The notes under the pieces were generated by a model. That model was not told the origin of the DNA, searched no databases, and saw only the letters and a list, made by a program, of their open reading frames with translations. A stretch of DNA of 33,717 nt from Bacteroidales bacterium. GTDB taxonomy: Bacteria; Bacteroidota; Bacteroidia; Bacteroidales; Bacteroidaceae. Shown piece by piece: positions 24,040-33,079 of this stretch. Position 1 is the first letter of the stretch. Every line of letters starts with the position of its first letter. The stretch is from contig JAUNNV010000003.1 in assembly GCA_030531335.1 (NCBI GenBank), positions 1,299-35,015 of the forward strand, written 5' to 3'. Made by a program: the position numbers and the translations under genes.

Positions 24040-26472
24040 TCAGATGTTGGCAATCCCCATGATGTCGGCAAACACACCTGCGGCCGTGACACTCGCGCCC
24101 GCTCCATAGCCTTGGATCATCATCGGGTATTCGCGATAACGCTCCGTGGTGAGCAGGATGATGTTGTTGCTGCCTTCCAATCCGTAGAAAGGATGGGTGC
24201 TGCCTACCTCGCGCAACGCCACACTGCCCTTTCCGTTTTCGAGCGTTGCCACAAATCGCCAGCGTTTATGCTCAGCCTCCAACTGCTGCCGACGATTCTC
24301 GAAATCGGCATCGAGCCGCGAAATGTTCGTCCAAAAATCGTCGAGAGAACCCTCGAAGAACTCATCAGGCACAAACAGGTGTTTTTCTACATCGGCTTGT
24401 TCAAGGCAATAACCGGCCTCACGCGCCAGAATCACAAGCTTTCGGATTACATCCGTACCGCTGAGGTCGATTCGTGGGTCGGGCTCCGAGTAGCCCTCTT
24501 CCTTGGCCATCCGTATGGTCTTGCTGAAAGGAATGTCGGCACTGATGCGATTGAAGATATAGTTCAAGGTTCCGCTCAGCACCGCCTCTATCTTCAGGAT
24601 GTGGTCACCGCTGTTGATGAGGTCGTTGATGGTGTTGATGATGGGCAGCCCTGCACCGACATTGGTCTCGAACAGATACTTCACTCCTTTATGACGAGCA
24701 ATCTGCTTGAGCATGTTGTAGTTGGAGTAAGGCGACGAGGCAGCTATCTTATTGGCGGCCACCACGGAAATGTTGTGTCCCAGAAAGTCCTTGTAAAGTG
24801 CCGCGACATCCTTGCTGGCCGTACAATCAACAAAGACAGAGTTGAAGATGTTCATCCCGATAATCTCATTGCGAAGAGTTTCCACATCGGATTTCCGACC
24901 TCTTTCCTGTAGTTCCTCTCTGTAGCGGCTCAAGTCTATCCCCTCACGGACGAACAGTGCGGTCTTGCTGTTGGATATACCCACCACATTGAGTTTCAGG
25001 CCACGCTCGTCCATGAGCCGTTCCTGCTGGATGGCAATTTGGCTGATGAGATTGCTTCCCACCGTACCGATGCCGCAAATGAATAGATTAAGTTCCTGAT
25101 ACTCTGACAAGAAGAAGGAATCGTGGATGACATTCAGCGACTTGCGCAACGACTTTTCCTCCACCACAAACGAAATATTGGTTTCGGACGCACCCTGGGC
25201 GCAAGCGATGACACTGATGCCATTGCGTCCCAGTGTGCCGAACAGTTTTCCTGCGACTCCTGGCGTGTGACGCATGTTTTCACCGACTATCGCAATGGTG
25301 GCAAGATTCTTTTCGGCAACGACGGGACTAATCTCGCCCATTTCCATTTCCTTGGCAAACTCGCTGTTGAGTACCTCACAAGCCATGTCGGCCTCCTCGT
25401 TGCGCACACCTATCGAAGTGCTGTTCTCCGACGATGCCTGCGACACGAGGAACACACTGACACCCCGCTGGGCCAGAGCCTTGAAAATGCGGTGATTGAC
25501 ACCAATCACGCCCACCATGCCCAAACCTGTGACGGTGATAAGGGCGGTGTCGTTGATAGACGAAATGCCCTTGATGGCCTTTTGGGAGGAGCAGCATTCC
25601 GCCTTGATGATGGTGCCCTGTGCGTCTGGATTGAAAGTGTTCTTAATTCGGATGGGAATGTTCTTGTGGCAGACAGGGTAGATGGTAGGAGGATAAACCA
25701 CCTTCGCACCAAAATTGCAGAGCTCCATAGCTTCCACATAGCTCAACTCGTTGATGGTGTAGGCTGTGGATATGACATGCGGGTCGGCTGTCATGAAGCC
25801 ATCGACATCCGTCCAGATTTCCAGACATTCGGCATCTAAGGCGGCGGCAATGAGGGAGGCCGTATAATCGGAACCACCCCTGCCCAGATTGGTTATCTCG
25901 CCGGTATCCTTGTCGGTGGAAATGAAGCCAGGTACGACGGTGAGTTTCGGTGCACTACGGAATGCCGCTTTCACCAATGCGTCCGTAAGGTCGCGATCGA
26001 CAATGTTGCGCTCGTGCTTTTTCTCGGTCTTGATGAATTGGAGAGAATCGAGCAAAGAGGCCTTTTCGATGACAGCGGCAAGAATCACCGATGAAATGCG
26101 CTCGCCATAGCTGACAATCGCCGCTTCGGTCTTAGGCGACAAATCCTTGATTAGGTACAGTCCTTGCAGGATGTTCTTCAACTCCATCAGCAACACACCG
26201 ACCTGCTGCTCCACTACCTCCAACTTGTTGCTGTCGGTTACGACCTGACGCAACACGTCCACATGCCGCCTTCGAATGGCTTCATATTCTTCCTGATAGG
26301 ATTTCTGTCCGGCCTTGGCCGTATGAGCCACCTGTATCAGTTGGTCGGTGATGCCTCCCAATGCCGACACAACTACAACAACCTCACCGTCAATAGCCTC
26401 GACAATGCCCTTGACCCTGATAATACACTCTGCGGAACCTACTGATGTCCCTCCAAATTTCAATACTTTCAT
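24040..26472 (-). CDS. thrA: Bifunctional aspartokinase / homoserine dehydrogenase
   Basis: This 810-residue fusion catalyses the first and third steps of the aspartate pathway towards threonine and methionine. The kinase domain (1-290) begins MKVLKFGGTSVGS and contains NLGRGGSDYTASL (195-207). Paired ACT domains (about 305-455) include TVTGLGMVGVIG and AIVGENMRHTPG and should bind a feedback inhibitor. The dehydrogenase domain has the nucleotide motif CGIGTVGSNL (466-475), AANKIAAS and SGTLNYIFN. It resembles E. coli ThrA in length and order. It lies 73 bases after the CPBP gene and is followed by the porin operon, not by homoserine kinase or threonine synthase. I saw no leader peptide or attenuator. 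Confidence 0.96.
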   Translation of the reverse strand: MKVLKFGGTSVGSAECIIRVKGIVEAIDGEVVVVVSALGGITDQLIQVAHTAKAGQKSYQEEYEAIRRRHVDVLRQVVTDSNKLEVVEQQVGVLLMELKNILQGLYLIKDLSPKTEAAIVSYGERISSVILAAVIEKASLLDSLQFIKTEKKHERNIVDRDLTDALVKAAFRSAPKLTVVPGFISTDKDTGEITNLGRGGSDYTASLIAAALDAECLEIWTDVDGFMTADPHVISTAYTINELSYVEAMELCNFGAKVVYPPTIYPVCHKNIPIRIKNTFNPDAQGTIIKAECCSSQKAIKGISSINDTALITVTGLGMVGVIGVNHRIFKALAQRGVSVFLVSQASSENSTSIGVRNEEADMACEVLNSEFAKEMEMGEISPVVAEKNLATIAIVGENMRHTPGVAGKLFGTLGRNGISVIACAQGASETNISFVVEEKSLRKSLNVIHDSFFLSEYQELNLFICGIGTVGSNLISQIAIQQERLMDERGLKLNVVGISNSKTALFVREGIDLSRYREELQERGRKSDVETLRNEIIGMNIFNSVFVDCTASKDVAALYKDFLGHNISVVAANKIAASSPYSNYNMLKQIARHKGVKYLFETNVGAGLPIINTINDLINSGDHILKIEAVLSGTLNYIFNRISADIPFSKTIRMAKEEGYSEPDPRIDLSGTDVIRKLVILAREAGYCLEQADVEKHLFVPDEFFEGSLDDFWTNISRLDADFENRRQQLEAEHKRWRFVATLENGKGSVALREVGSTHPFYGLEGSNNIILLTTERYREYPMMIQGYGAGASVTAAGVFADIMGIANI

Positions 26473-26545
26473 AAACTAATTCACCACACACGATACAAAA
26501 AAGATTCCATCGTTGTGATATTCGATTCGTTTCACATTTCTTTTT

Positions 26546-27415
26546 TCAACCAACATGCTCCCCACTGTCATCGGACTCCACTGAATCATCGTCCAGCAAG
26601 CGAACAGACCCTTTAGGAAGTAATTTCTTGTTCAGTGCCCCATACGTCAACACAACCAGAACCGTTGCGGCTACCAGAATCAGTATCGTATGACCCAATC
26701 CAAACAGTTCGACGGTCGTTTTATCCAACATTTCATCGCTGCCGAACACCATAATCAACGCGGCCATACAGTTGTTGAGTATATGGCCGATGATTGTCGG
26801 CAATGCACTTCGCGTCCGATAATACAACCATCCGAAAACCACGCCAAGACAAAATGCGTAGGCCACCTGTATGGGATTGACATGTACGACTCCAAAAATC
26901 GCAGCCGACACCAGGATTGCTTTTCTCGGCGAGAAGCCATGTCGCAAGAAATACCCTTCCATGCCTACCCTGAACGTAAGCTCCTCGGCTATAGGACCGA
27001 GAATGGCTATGGCCACAAAGCCAAATACATTCCGACTCACTTCCACGAACTGGTCCTGCATCAGGTTGGGCAAGTCAAGGAATTCCAAAAGAATGTTCGA
27101 CACATTCATTATGCCAAACACCATCAAGACACTCACACACAGCACACCCGACCTTATGGCCGACCACGCCATGGATTGGCGCGACACATACTTGAAATGG
27201 AGCAGATGACAAATGACCAAAACCTCGGAAAGCAACAACGACACCGATAATACTACCATGCCATGCTGTGAGCTTTCCTCAAGCAGGTTGCACCCGACAA
27301 GCAGTTTATGAATACCTGCAAGGACTGCAAACAGCGCAAGCTGATAGCCGAAATAAAGGGCTATCAGCTTTACGACTCGTATGACGGGAGCCCACAGGGC
27401 ATGCTTCACTACCAT
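26546..27415 (-). CDS. CPBP family intramembrane glutamic endopeptidase homologue
   Basis: This 289-residue polytopic membrane protein has the three CPBP (Abi, Rce1-like) motifs: EELTFR with Glu144-Glu145 and Arg149, FGVVHVN with Phe174 and His178, and HILNN with His211 and Asn215. About seven or eight hydrophobic segments are visible, from residue 14 to residue 258. The family includes the CAAX protease Rce1 and bacteriocin-immunity proteins; the bacterial substrate is generally unknown. The start ATG overlaps the end of the M13 peptidase gene by seven bases, suggesting coupled translation. A charged tail rich in Asp and Ser (LLDDDSVESDDSGEH) ends the protein in an aqueous compartment. Confidence 0.88.
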   Translation of the reverse strand: MVVKHALWAPVIRVVKLIALYFGYQLALFAVLAGIHKLLVGCNLLEESSQHGMVVLSVSLLLSEVLVICHLLHFKYVSRQSMAWSAIRSGVLCVSVLMVFGIMNVSNILLEFLDLPNLMQDQFVEVSRNVFGFVAIAILGPIAEELTFRVGMEGYFLRHGFSPRKAILVSAAIFGVVHVNPIQVAYAFCLGVVFGWLYYRTRSALPTIIGHILNNCMAALIMVFGSDEMLDKTTVELFGLGHTILILVAATVLVVLTYGALNKKLLPKGSVRLLDDDSVESDDSGEHVG

Positions 27416-29439
27416 ATACTGATTCTGTCTTCAGGAGCCACATACATGGCATTGTCGGGTGTCACGTTGAAGGCCTCGTACCAAGCGTCGATGTGGGGAA
27501 GCGCGCCATTGACACGCCACTTACCCAAAGAGTGGGGGTCGGACTTGGTACGATTGCGCATCTCTTCCTCGCGTATGTTGCCTGCCCACACACCTGCGTA
27601 TGCCAGGAAGAAACGCTGCTCAGGAGTGAAACCGTCCTTCTCGGGAAGCGGAGCGTCCTTTGTGGCATTCTTGAATGCTTGATAGCTTATCTGCAAGCCT
27701 CCATGGTCGGCAATGTTCTCGCCCTGGGTGAGCTCGCCATTGGCATACAACCCGGGCAACACCTCTATTTTATTGAAATAGTCGATGGCCACCTGCGTAC
27801 GCTGCTTGAACTGTTCGGCATCGGCATCAGTCCACCAATTTTCAAAATTACCCTCTTTCGAGAACTGACGGCCCTGGTCGTCGAATCCATGAGTCATCTC
27901 GTGGCCAATAACCACGCCGATAGCACCATAGTTGAACGCATCGTCGGCATTCATGTCGAAGAACGGATACTGAAGAATACCTGCTGGGAAACAGATCTCA
28001 TTGGTCGTCGGATTGTAATATGCGTTGACCGTCTGTGGTGTCATGAACCACTCGGTGTTATCCACTGGTTTGTTGAACTTCCTGTCGATTTCGTCCTGCC
28101 AGCCAAAACGGGCGCAAGCTTCCATGTTCTCCATGTAGTTCTTGGCGGGGTCGATGGTCAGTCGCGAATAGTCCTTCCACTTGTCGGGATAACCCACCTT
28201 CACATAGAATGCGTCGAGCTTTTCGTGAGCCTTCACCTTGGTTTCCTGGCTCATCCATGTCTGTGCATCGATACGTTCACCCAATGCGACTTGCAGGTTC
28301 TTGACCAACTGTTGCATACGCAGCTTGGCTTCCTCGGGAAAATATTTTTCCACATACAGTTGTCCGATGGCCTCGCCCATGATGCCGCTGACCAGACTTG
28401 TAGCACGCTTCCACAGGGGCTGTTGCTCGGTCTTTCCACTCATCACCCTGCCATAGAAGTCGAAATTGGCAGCATCGAGTTCCATACTCAGCTTGGAGGC
28501 ACTATTGTCGATGAGTTGCCATTCCAGATATGCCTTCTGGTCGTCCAAGCTTACATCGGCAAAAATCTTTTCCACCTCGTGTATAGGTTCAGGCTGCCCC
28601 ATATCGACTTCCTTTACACCATCAAGTCCAAGGATGTGGAAAAACGAATCCCAGTCTATGCCGGCAAACTCCTTTTTCAACTCGTCGTACGACATCTTAT
28701 GATAGTTTGCCTCGACATCGCGCAACTTGACACGGCTGTACGACGGCACGGCAATGCGTGTCTCAATGGCCATGACCGACTCCATTTTCGCCTGTGCGGC
28801 GGCCTCGTCATATCCCACCAAAGTGAACATACGGGCGACATGCTTCTTGAAAGCCTCGCGGATTTTAACCGTCGCCTCGTCGTTGTCGAGGTAATAGTCA
28901 CGGTCGCCAAGCGAGAGGCCGCCCTGCCCAATCGAGACGATGTTCATGGAGCTGTTCATCATATCCGAGCCGATGCCCAGACCAAAGTAGCCGTTCACAT
29001 GGGTAATGCTCATTTCGGTCATGGTCTCGAAGAACTGTTTTCTGTCCTGAATGTCGGCAACACGCTTCAACAACGGGCGAAGTGGTTCGATGCCTTCCTT
29101 GTCGCGACGAACAGTGTCGGTTACCATGTGGTAGATGTCGGCCACTTTCTGTGCGTTGCTTCCTTGTGCGTTGTCGGCAGCCACGATGCCATCAATCAGG
29201 TCCTTCAACTGCTCGCGATTGTTCTCGGCCAGTTTGTCGAACGAGCCGAAACGCGCATATTCGCCACTCAGCGGATTGTTTTTCATCCATCCACCGCAAG
29301 CATATTGATAAAAGTCGTTACCGCATACAGCGGCTTGGTCGAGGTTCTCGAGATAAATACCTGAAGTCATTTCCGTTTTGTTTTGGCAAGCAGTCAGCGC
29401 CATACCCAACGCCACTACTCCGAAGATTACTTTTTTCAT
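27409..29439 (-). CDS. pepO: M13 family zinc metallopeptidase (PepO-like) lipoprotein
   Basis: This 676-residue neprilysin-type endopeptidase carries the zinc motif HEMTH (513-517) and the third ligand Glu574 in ENIADHGG. The substrate-site motif NAYYNPTTNEICFPAGIL is upstream, and the N-terminal domain begins with DFYQYACGGWMKNNP. The signal peptide ends in a lipobox, LTAC, with Cys18 as the lipidated residue. It should be anchored in the envelope and cut peptides; related PepO in Porphyromonas gingivalis is cell-associated. The last residues are RISIW, in place of the C-terminal CxxW of mammalian neprilysin. The gene follows the ABC-F gene by 60 bases and overlaps the CPBP start by seven bases. 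Confidence 0.95.
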   Translation of the reverse strand: MKKVIFGVVALGMALTACQNKTEMTSGIYLENLDQAAVCGNDFYQYACGGWMKNNPLSGEYARFGSFDKLAENNREQLKDLIDGIVAADNAQGSNAQKVADIYHMVTDTVRRDKEGIEPLRPLLKRVADIQDRKQFFETMTEMSITHVNGYFGLGIGSDMMNSSMNIVSIGQGGLSLGDRDYYLDNDEATVKIREAFKKHVARMFTLVGYDEAAAQAKMESVMAIETRIAVPSYSRVKLRDVEANYHKMSYDELKKEFAGIDWDSFFHILGLDGVKEVDMGQPEPIHEVEKIFADVSLDDQKAYLEWQLIDNSASKLSMELDAANFDFYGRVMSGKTEQQPLWKRATSLVSGIMGEAIGQLYVEKYFPEEAKLRMQQLVKNLQVALGERIDAQTWMSQETKVKAHEKLDAFYVKVGYPDKWKDYSRLTIDPAKNYMENMEACARFGWQDEIDRKFNKPVDNTEWFMTPQTVNAYYNPTTNEICFPAGILQYPFFDMNADDAFNYGAIGVVIGHEMTHGFDDQGRQFSKEGNFENWWTDADAEQFKQRTQVAIDYFNKIEVLPGLYANGELTQGENIADHGGLQISYQAFKNATKDAPLPEKDGFTPEQRFFLAYAGVWAGNIREEEMRNRTKSDPHSLGKWRVNGALPHIDAWYEAFNVTPDNAMYVAPEDRISIW

Positions 29440-29499
29440 TTCATTGTTCTATTATGTCCTACTCATTTGTCGATTGTATTTTCTCATCGCGCCACCATG

Positions 29500-31287
29500 C
29501 TATCCGGCCAATTGTCCGGCCAATCGTTCCCATTCCGCCATCACCTTTTCCGTTTCCGTCTTCACATCGGCATAGCGTGAGTACAACGTGGCATCGGTAG
29601 CACCATTGGCCAACCGATCCTCCAGTTCGGCTTGTTCGGCTTCCAATTGGGATATTTTCTCCTCGCAATCGGACAGTTGCTTTTCGAGCCTCCGACGTAT
29701 TTTTTGCAGCTCCTTTTGTGCAGCGTAATCGGTGTTTCCCACCGTTTTGTCAGCCACAACTTTTGATGAAGCGTCCATTGTCGCAGGTTTCAGTGTGTCG
29801 GCGCGACTCAAGTAGTCATAAATACCGCCCAAATGCTCCCTCACCCTACCGTTGGCAAACTCATAGACCTTGGTGACCAATCCATCGAGGAAGTCGCGGT
29901 CGTGGCTCACCAGCACCACCGTGCCGTCGAAGTCCATGATAGCCTGTTTCAGCACATCCTTCGAAGGCATGTCGAGGTGGTTTGTCGGTTCGTCGAGTAT
30001 CAGGAAGTTCACAGGCTCAAGCAGCAATCTTATCATTGCCAGCCTGCTACGCTCTCCGCCAGAGAGGACACGCACCTTCTTGTCGGAAGCCTCCCCACCG
30101 AACAGGAAAGCACCCAGGATGTCCCTCACCTTCAACCGCATGTCGCCCCGCGCCACATTGTCGATGGTCTCGAACACCGTAAGGTTCTCGTCGAGCAACT
30201 GTGCCTGATTTTGGGCGAAATAGCCTATCTGGACATTATGTCCTATCGTGAGGTGTCCCTCGTGGACGATTTCGTTCATAATACATTTCACCAACGTACT
30301 CTTTCCCTCTCCGTTGCGTCCCACGAAAGCCACTTTTTCACCACGGTGAATGGTCAGGTTTACATGGCTGAACACCACATGCTCTCCATACGACTTGCCC
30401 ACCTCATCGCAGATAACCGGATAGTTGCCCGAACGAATGGACGAGGAAAACCTAAGGTTCAGTTTGGAGTTATCAACCTCATCGATTTCTATGGGAATTA
30501 TCTTCTCCAACTGCTTTATCCGGCTCTGCACCTGCACGGCCTTGGTGGCCTTGTAACGGAACCGCTCGATGAACTCCTCCGTGTCCTGGATTTGCTTTTG
30601 TTGGTTCTCGTAGGCACGAAGCTGTTGCTCACGACGTTCCTTACGGAGTTTCACGAACTCATCGTACGACACCTTATAATCATAGATGTGTCCGCACGAA
30701 ATCTCGATGGTGCGGGTCGTCACGTTGTTCAAGAACGCACGGTCGTGGCTTACCAGCACCACGGCCTTGGCATTTCGGGCAAGAAAACCTTCCAACCACT
30801 GTATGGAATCGATGTCGAGGTGATTGGTTGGCTCGTCGAGCAGCAACACATCGGGGTGTTGCAACAACAGTTTGGCCAGCTCAATGCGCATACGCCATCC
30901 TCCGCTAAACTCGGATGTGGGTCTATCCAAATCGTCGTTTGTAAATCCCAGTCCCTTCAGGGTTTTCGACATTTCGGCAATCTGCTGGTAGGGGTCGGCC
31001 TCTGCATCACGAACAAGGGCAAATGCCTGCTCAGTCTCCTCCCTGACAGTCCTGCAATCGGTCAGTCGCATCACTTGAGGCAAATACCCGATGTGCACCT
31101 CCTTGGGAATAGAGACTGTACCCGATGTCGGGGTCTGCAAGCCAGCCAATATTTTCAGCATGGTCGATTTGCCGACACCATTCTTTCCCACCAGGGCAAT
31201 GCGATCGCGCTTGTTGATGACATACGAGACATCACTAAACAAAGGCGTCACGCCAAACTCCACTTTCAGTTTGTCAATGGAAACCAC
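29500..31287 (-). CDS. ABC-F family ATPase (translation factor type)
   Basis: This 595-residue protein has two ATP-binding cassettes and no membrane segments, the ABC-F layout. Walker A motifs are GKNGVGKST (residues 34-42) and GRNGEGKST. Signature motifs are SEFSGGWRMR and LSGGERSR, and Walker B motifs are LLLDEPTNHLD and LILDEPTNHLD. The charged inter-domain linker (about 235-275, LRKERREQQLRAYENQQ) is the part that enters the ribosomal tRNA sites in this family. A C-terminal coiled coil (about 520-590) resembles the Uup-type tail. The start codon appears to be GTG at 31287, giving MVSIDKLKVEF, 11 bases after the purA stop. Antibiotic-resistance ABC-F proteins share this fold; nothing here shows that role. 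Confidence 0.93.
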   Translation of the reverse strand: MVSIDKLKVEFGVTPLFSDVSYVINKRDRIALVGKNGVGKSTMLKILAGLQTPTSGTVSIPKEVHIGYLPQVMRLTDCRTVREETEQAFALVRDAEADPYQQIAEMSKTLKGLGFTNDDLDRPTSEFSGGWRMRIELAKLLLQHPDVLLLDEPTNHLDIDSIQWLEGFLARNAKAVVLVSHDRAFLNNVTTRTIEISCGHIYDYKVSYDEFVKLRKERREQQLRAYENQQKQIQDTEEFIERFRYKATKAVQVQSRIKQLEKIIPIEIDEVDNSKLNLRFSSSIRSGNYPVICDEVGKSYGEHVVFSHVNLTIHRGEKVAFVGRNGEGKSTLVKCIMNEIVHEGHLTIGHNVQIGYFAQNQAQLLDENLTVFETIDNVARGDMRLKVRDILGAFLFGGEASDKKVRVLSGGERSRLAMIRLLLEPVNFLILDEPTNHLDMPSKDVLKQAIMDFDGTVVLVSHDRDFLDGLVTKVYEFANGRVREHLGGIYDYLSRADTLKPATMDASSKVVADKTVGNTDYAAQKELQKIRRRLEKQLSDCEEKISQLEAEQAELEDRLANGATDATLYSRYADVKTETEKVMAEWERLAGQLAG

Positions 31288-31298
31288 TTCAGACTTGA

Positions 31299-32570
31299 TT
31301 ATTCTTCAGCGTATCGAATAATGGTTTGCTCTCGGTCTGGGCCCACTGAAACAATTTTTATCGGTGTGGCCAGTTCCTCTTCCAAGAATGAGATGTATTG
31401 GTTGAACTCTTCGGGAAACTCATTTTCCGAGGTCATCCCCGACAAGTCCGTATTCCAGCCCGGCAGTTCCACGTAGATGGGCTCGACACCCTCACAGTTG
31501 AAGGGGAAATCCTCCGTTTCCACTCCATTCACCCGATAAGCCACGCAAGCCTTGACGGTGGCGAAGCCGTCGAGCACATCGCTCTTCATCATGATGAGTT
31601 TCGTCACGCCATTCAGCATGATGGCATAACGCAATGCCACCAGATCGATCCATCCACATCGGCGTTCGCGACCGGTCACCGCTCCATACTCATGGCCTAT
31701 GCTGCGAATCTTGTCGCCAGTCTCGTCGAACAGTTCCGTCGGGAACGGACCAGCTCCCACCCTTGTGCAGTAGGCCTTCATGATGCCATACACCTCACCT
31801 ATTCTGTTGGGAGCCACACCAAGCCCACTACAAGCACCGGCACAGATGGTGTTTGAGGAAGTGACAAAAGGATATGAGCCAAAATCGACATCGAGCATCG
31901 TGCCCTGTGCACCTTCGCACAGCACGCTTTTGTCGCTGTTCAGCATGAGGTTCACCTCATGTTCCGAATCCACAATGGGGAATTGTTTCAAGTATTCCAC
32001 ACCTTCGAGCCACTGCTTTTCCAGTTCGGCAATGTCGTAGCTAAAATCGAGCGAGCGCAGGATCGCCTCGTGACGGGCTTTCGCGGCCTTATACTTGTTT
32101 TCGAAATCATCAAATAAGTCGCCCACGCGTAAACCAGTGCGAGCCACCTTGTCGGTATAGGTAGGACCGATGCCCTTGCCCGTGGTGCCCACCTTCGACT
32201 TTCCCTTGGCTGCCTCGTAGGCGGCATCGAGCATGCGGTGGGTCGGCAATATCAGATGAGCCTTCTTGCTGATGTGCAGCCGTTGCTTGAGATCATGCCC
32301 ACTCTGCTCCAATGCCACGGCTTCGGCCTTGAACAATGCAGGGTCGAGCACCACCCCATTGCCTATGATGTTCACCTTGTCACCCTGGAATATACCCGAA
32401 GGGATTGACCGCAACACGTATTTCTGTCCTTCAAACTCAAGTGTATGTCCGGCGTTCGGGCCACCTTGAAAACGTGCCACCACGTCGTAGTTGGGTGTCA
32501 ACACATCAACAACCTTGCCCTTTCCCTCATCACCCCACTGTAAGCCTAAAAGCACATCTACTTTTTTCAT
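31299..32570 (-). CDS. purA: Adenylosuccinate synthetase
   Basis: This 423-residue GTP-dependent enzyme joins IMP and aspartate, the first step from IMP to AMP. Motifs are GLQWGDEGKGKVVD near the N-terminus with the catalytic Asp, QGGPNAGHTL with the catalytic His, TTGKGIGPTYTDK, and GAQGTMLDVDFGSYPFVTSS. The C-terminal GTP-site region includes VTGRERRCGWIDL. An in-frame upstream ATG at 32636 would overlap the Fur-family gene; the start at 32570 (MKKVDVLLG) fits the family and leaves a 13-base gap to the regulator gene. It is followed 11 bases later by the ABC-F gene, so regulator, purA and ABC-F are likely one transcript. Confidence 0.97.
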   Translation of the reverse strand: MKKVDVLLGLQWGDEGKGKVVDVLTPNYDVVARFQGGPNAGHTLEFEGQKYVLRSIPSGIFQGDKVNIIGNGVVLDPALFKAEAVALEQSGHDLKQRLHISKKAHLILPTHRMLDAAYEAAKGKSKVGTTGKGIGPTYTDKVARTGLRVGDLFDDFENKYKAAKARHEAILRSLDFSYDIAELEKQWLEGVEYLKQFPIVDSEHEVNLMLNSDKSVLCEGAQGTMLDVDFGSYPFVTSSNTICAGACSGLGVAPNRIGEVYGIMKAYCTRVGAGPFPTELFDETGDKIRSIGHEYGAVTGRERRCGWIDLVALRYAIMLNGVTKLIMMKSDVLDGFATVKACVAYRVNGVETEDFPFNCEGVEPIYVELPGWNTDLSGMTSENEFPEEFNQYISFLEEELATPIKIVSVGPDREQTIIRYAEE

Positions 32571-32583
32571 GTTCGTTTTTTTA

Positions 32584-33048
32584 TTATTTTTTCTTATTGA
32601 TTTTCTCCAATCTGGCACATGCCGAGCAGAATCCATACAGACACACCGAATAATGCGAGATGGAAAAGCCCCTCACTTTCTTGGCGATCAACGATTCATG
32701 GATTGACTTGTCCCTTACCTCCACTGTCTTGCCGCATGTTGTACAAACCAAGTGTATATGAGGCCGCGACACATCCACTTTTTCATATACTGTCGTCAGT
32801 CCCAATTGTAGCTTGTTGACCAAATTCGCTTTCATGAAAATCTCCAGATTATTGTAAATCGTGGCCCTGCTCACATGGAACATAAAGTTCCTCTCCATGT
32901 GTTCATAAAAGTCTTCGGCTGTGAAATGCCCCTTCGTGCCGAAGATGGCATCCAACATGGCGTATCTCTCTTGGGTCTTACGCAAGTTATGTTGCGTCAG
33001 ATACCTTGTCAATTCTTGCCTTGCTGCCTCGTTTACATGTTCCTCCAT
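32584..33048 (-). CDS. Fur family metal-responsive transcriptional regulator
   Basis: This 154-residue protein has a winged-helix DNA-binding domain (about 12-85), with recognition-helix segment VSRATIYNNLEIF (59-71), followed by the Fur dimerisation domain. Two CxxC pairs (Cys102/105 and Cys141/144) form the structural zinc site. His41, His97 and His99 could bind the regulatory metal. The longer frame starting with GTG at 33060 adds four residues; the ATG at 33048 is preferred because it is a normal start and leaves a leader after the candidate -7 box. The subfamily (Fur, PerR or Zur) cannot be fixed. It sits directly before purA, an arrangement I recall from other Bacteroidales. Confidence 0.9.
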   Translation of the reverse strand: MEEHVNEAARQELTRYLTQHNLRKTQERYAMLDAIFGTKGHFTAEDFYEHMERNFMFHVSRATIYNNLEIFMKANLVNKLQLGLTTVYEKVDVSRPHIHLVCTTCGKTVEVRDKSIHESLIAKKVRGFSISHYSVCLYGFCSACARLEKINKKK

Positions 33049-33070
33049 TGTAGATTTCACAAATCGAGGT

Positions 33071-33079
33071 CAAAATTAC
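33071..33079 (-). promoter_or_regulatory. Possible -7 promoter box for the Fur-purA transcript
   Basis: The complement reads GTAATTTTG, of which TAATTTTG (33071-33078) fits TAnnTTTG. It overlaps the stop codon of the AlkD-like gene. It would give a leader of roughly 15 bases to the ATG at 33048. The final pyrimidine is missing and no clear -33 box is seen, so support is modest. Confidence 0.4.

Noticed and set aside
26473-26545. Threonine attenuator or riboswitch upstream of thrA
   Set aside because: The 73-base gap has no leader peptide rich in Thr or Ile codons and no stable terminator-antiterminator pair.
27493-29364. 623-codon open frame opposite the M13 peptidase gene
   Set aside because: It is fully antisense to a gene with all catalytic motifs, and its translation has no recognisable family; open antisense frames follow from codon bias here, as also opposite the ABC-F gene (29833-31476) and gyrA (14584-15813).
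29500-31287. Antibiotic-resistance ABC-F
   Set aside because: The fold is shared with housekeeping translation factors, the gene sits in a purA operon, and nothing marks it as acquired.
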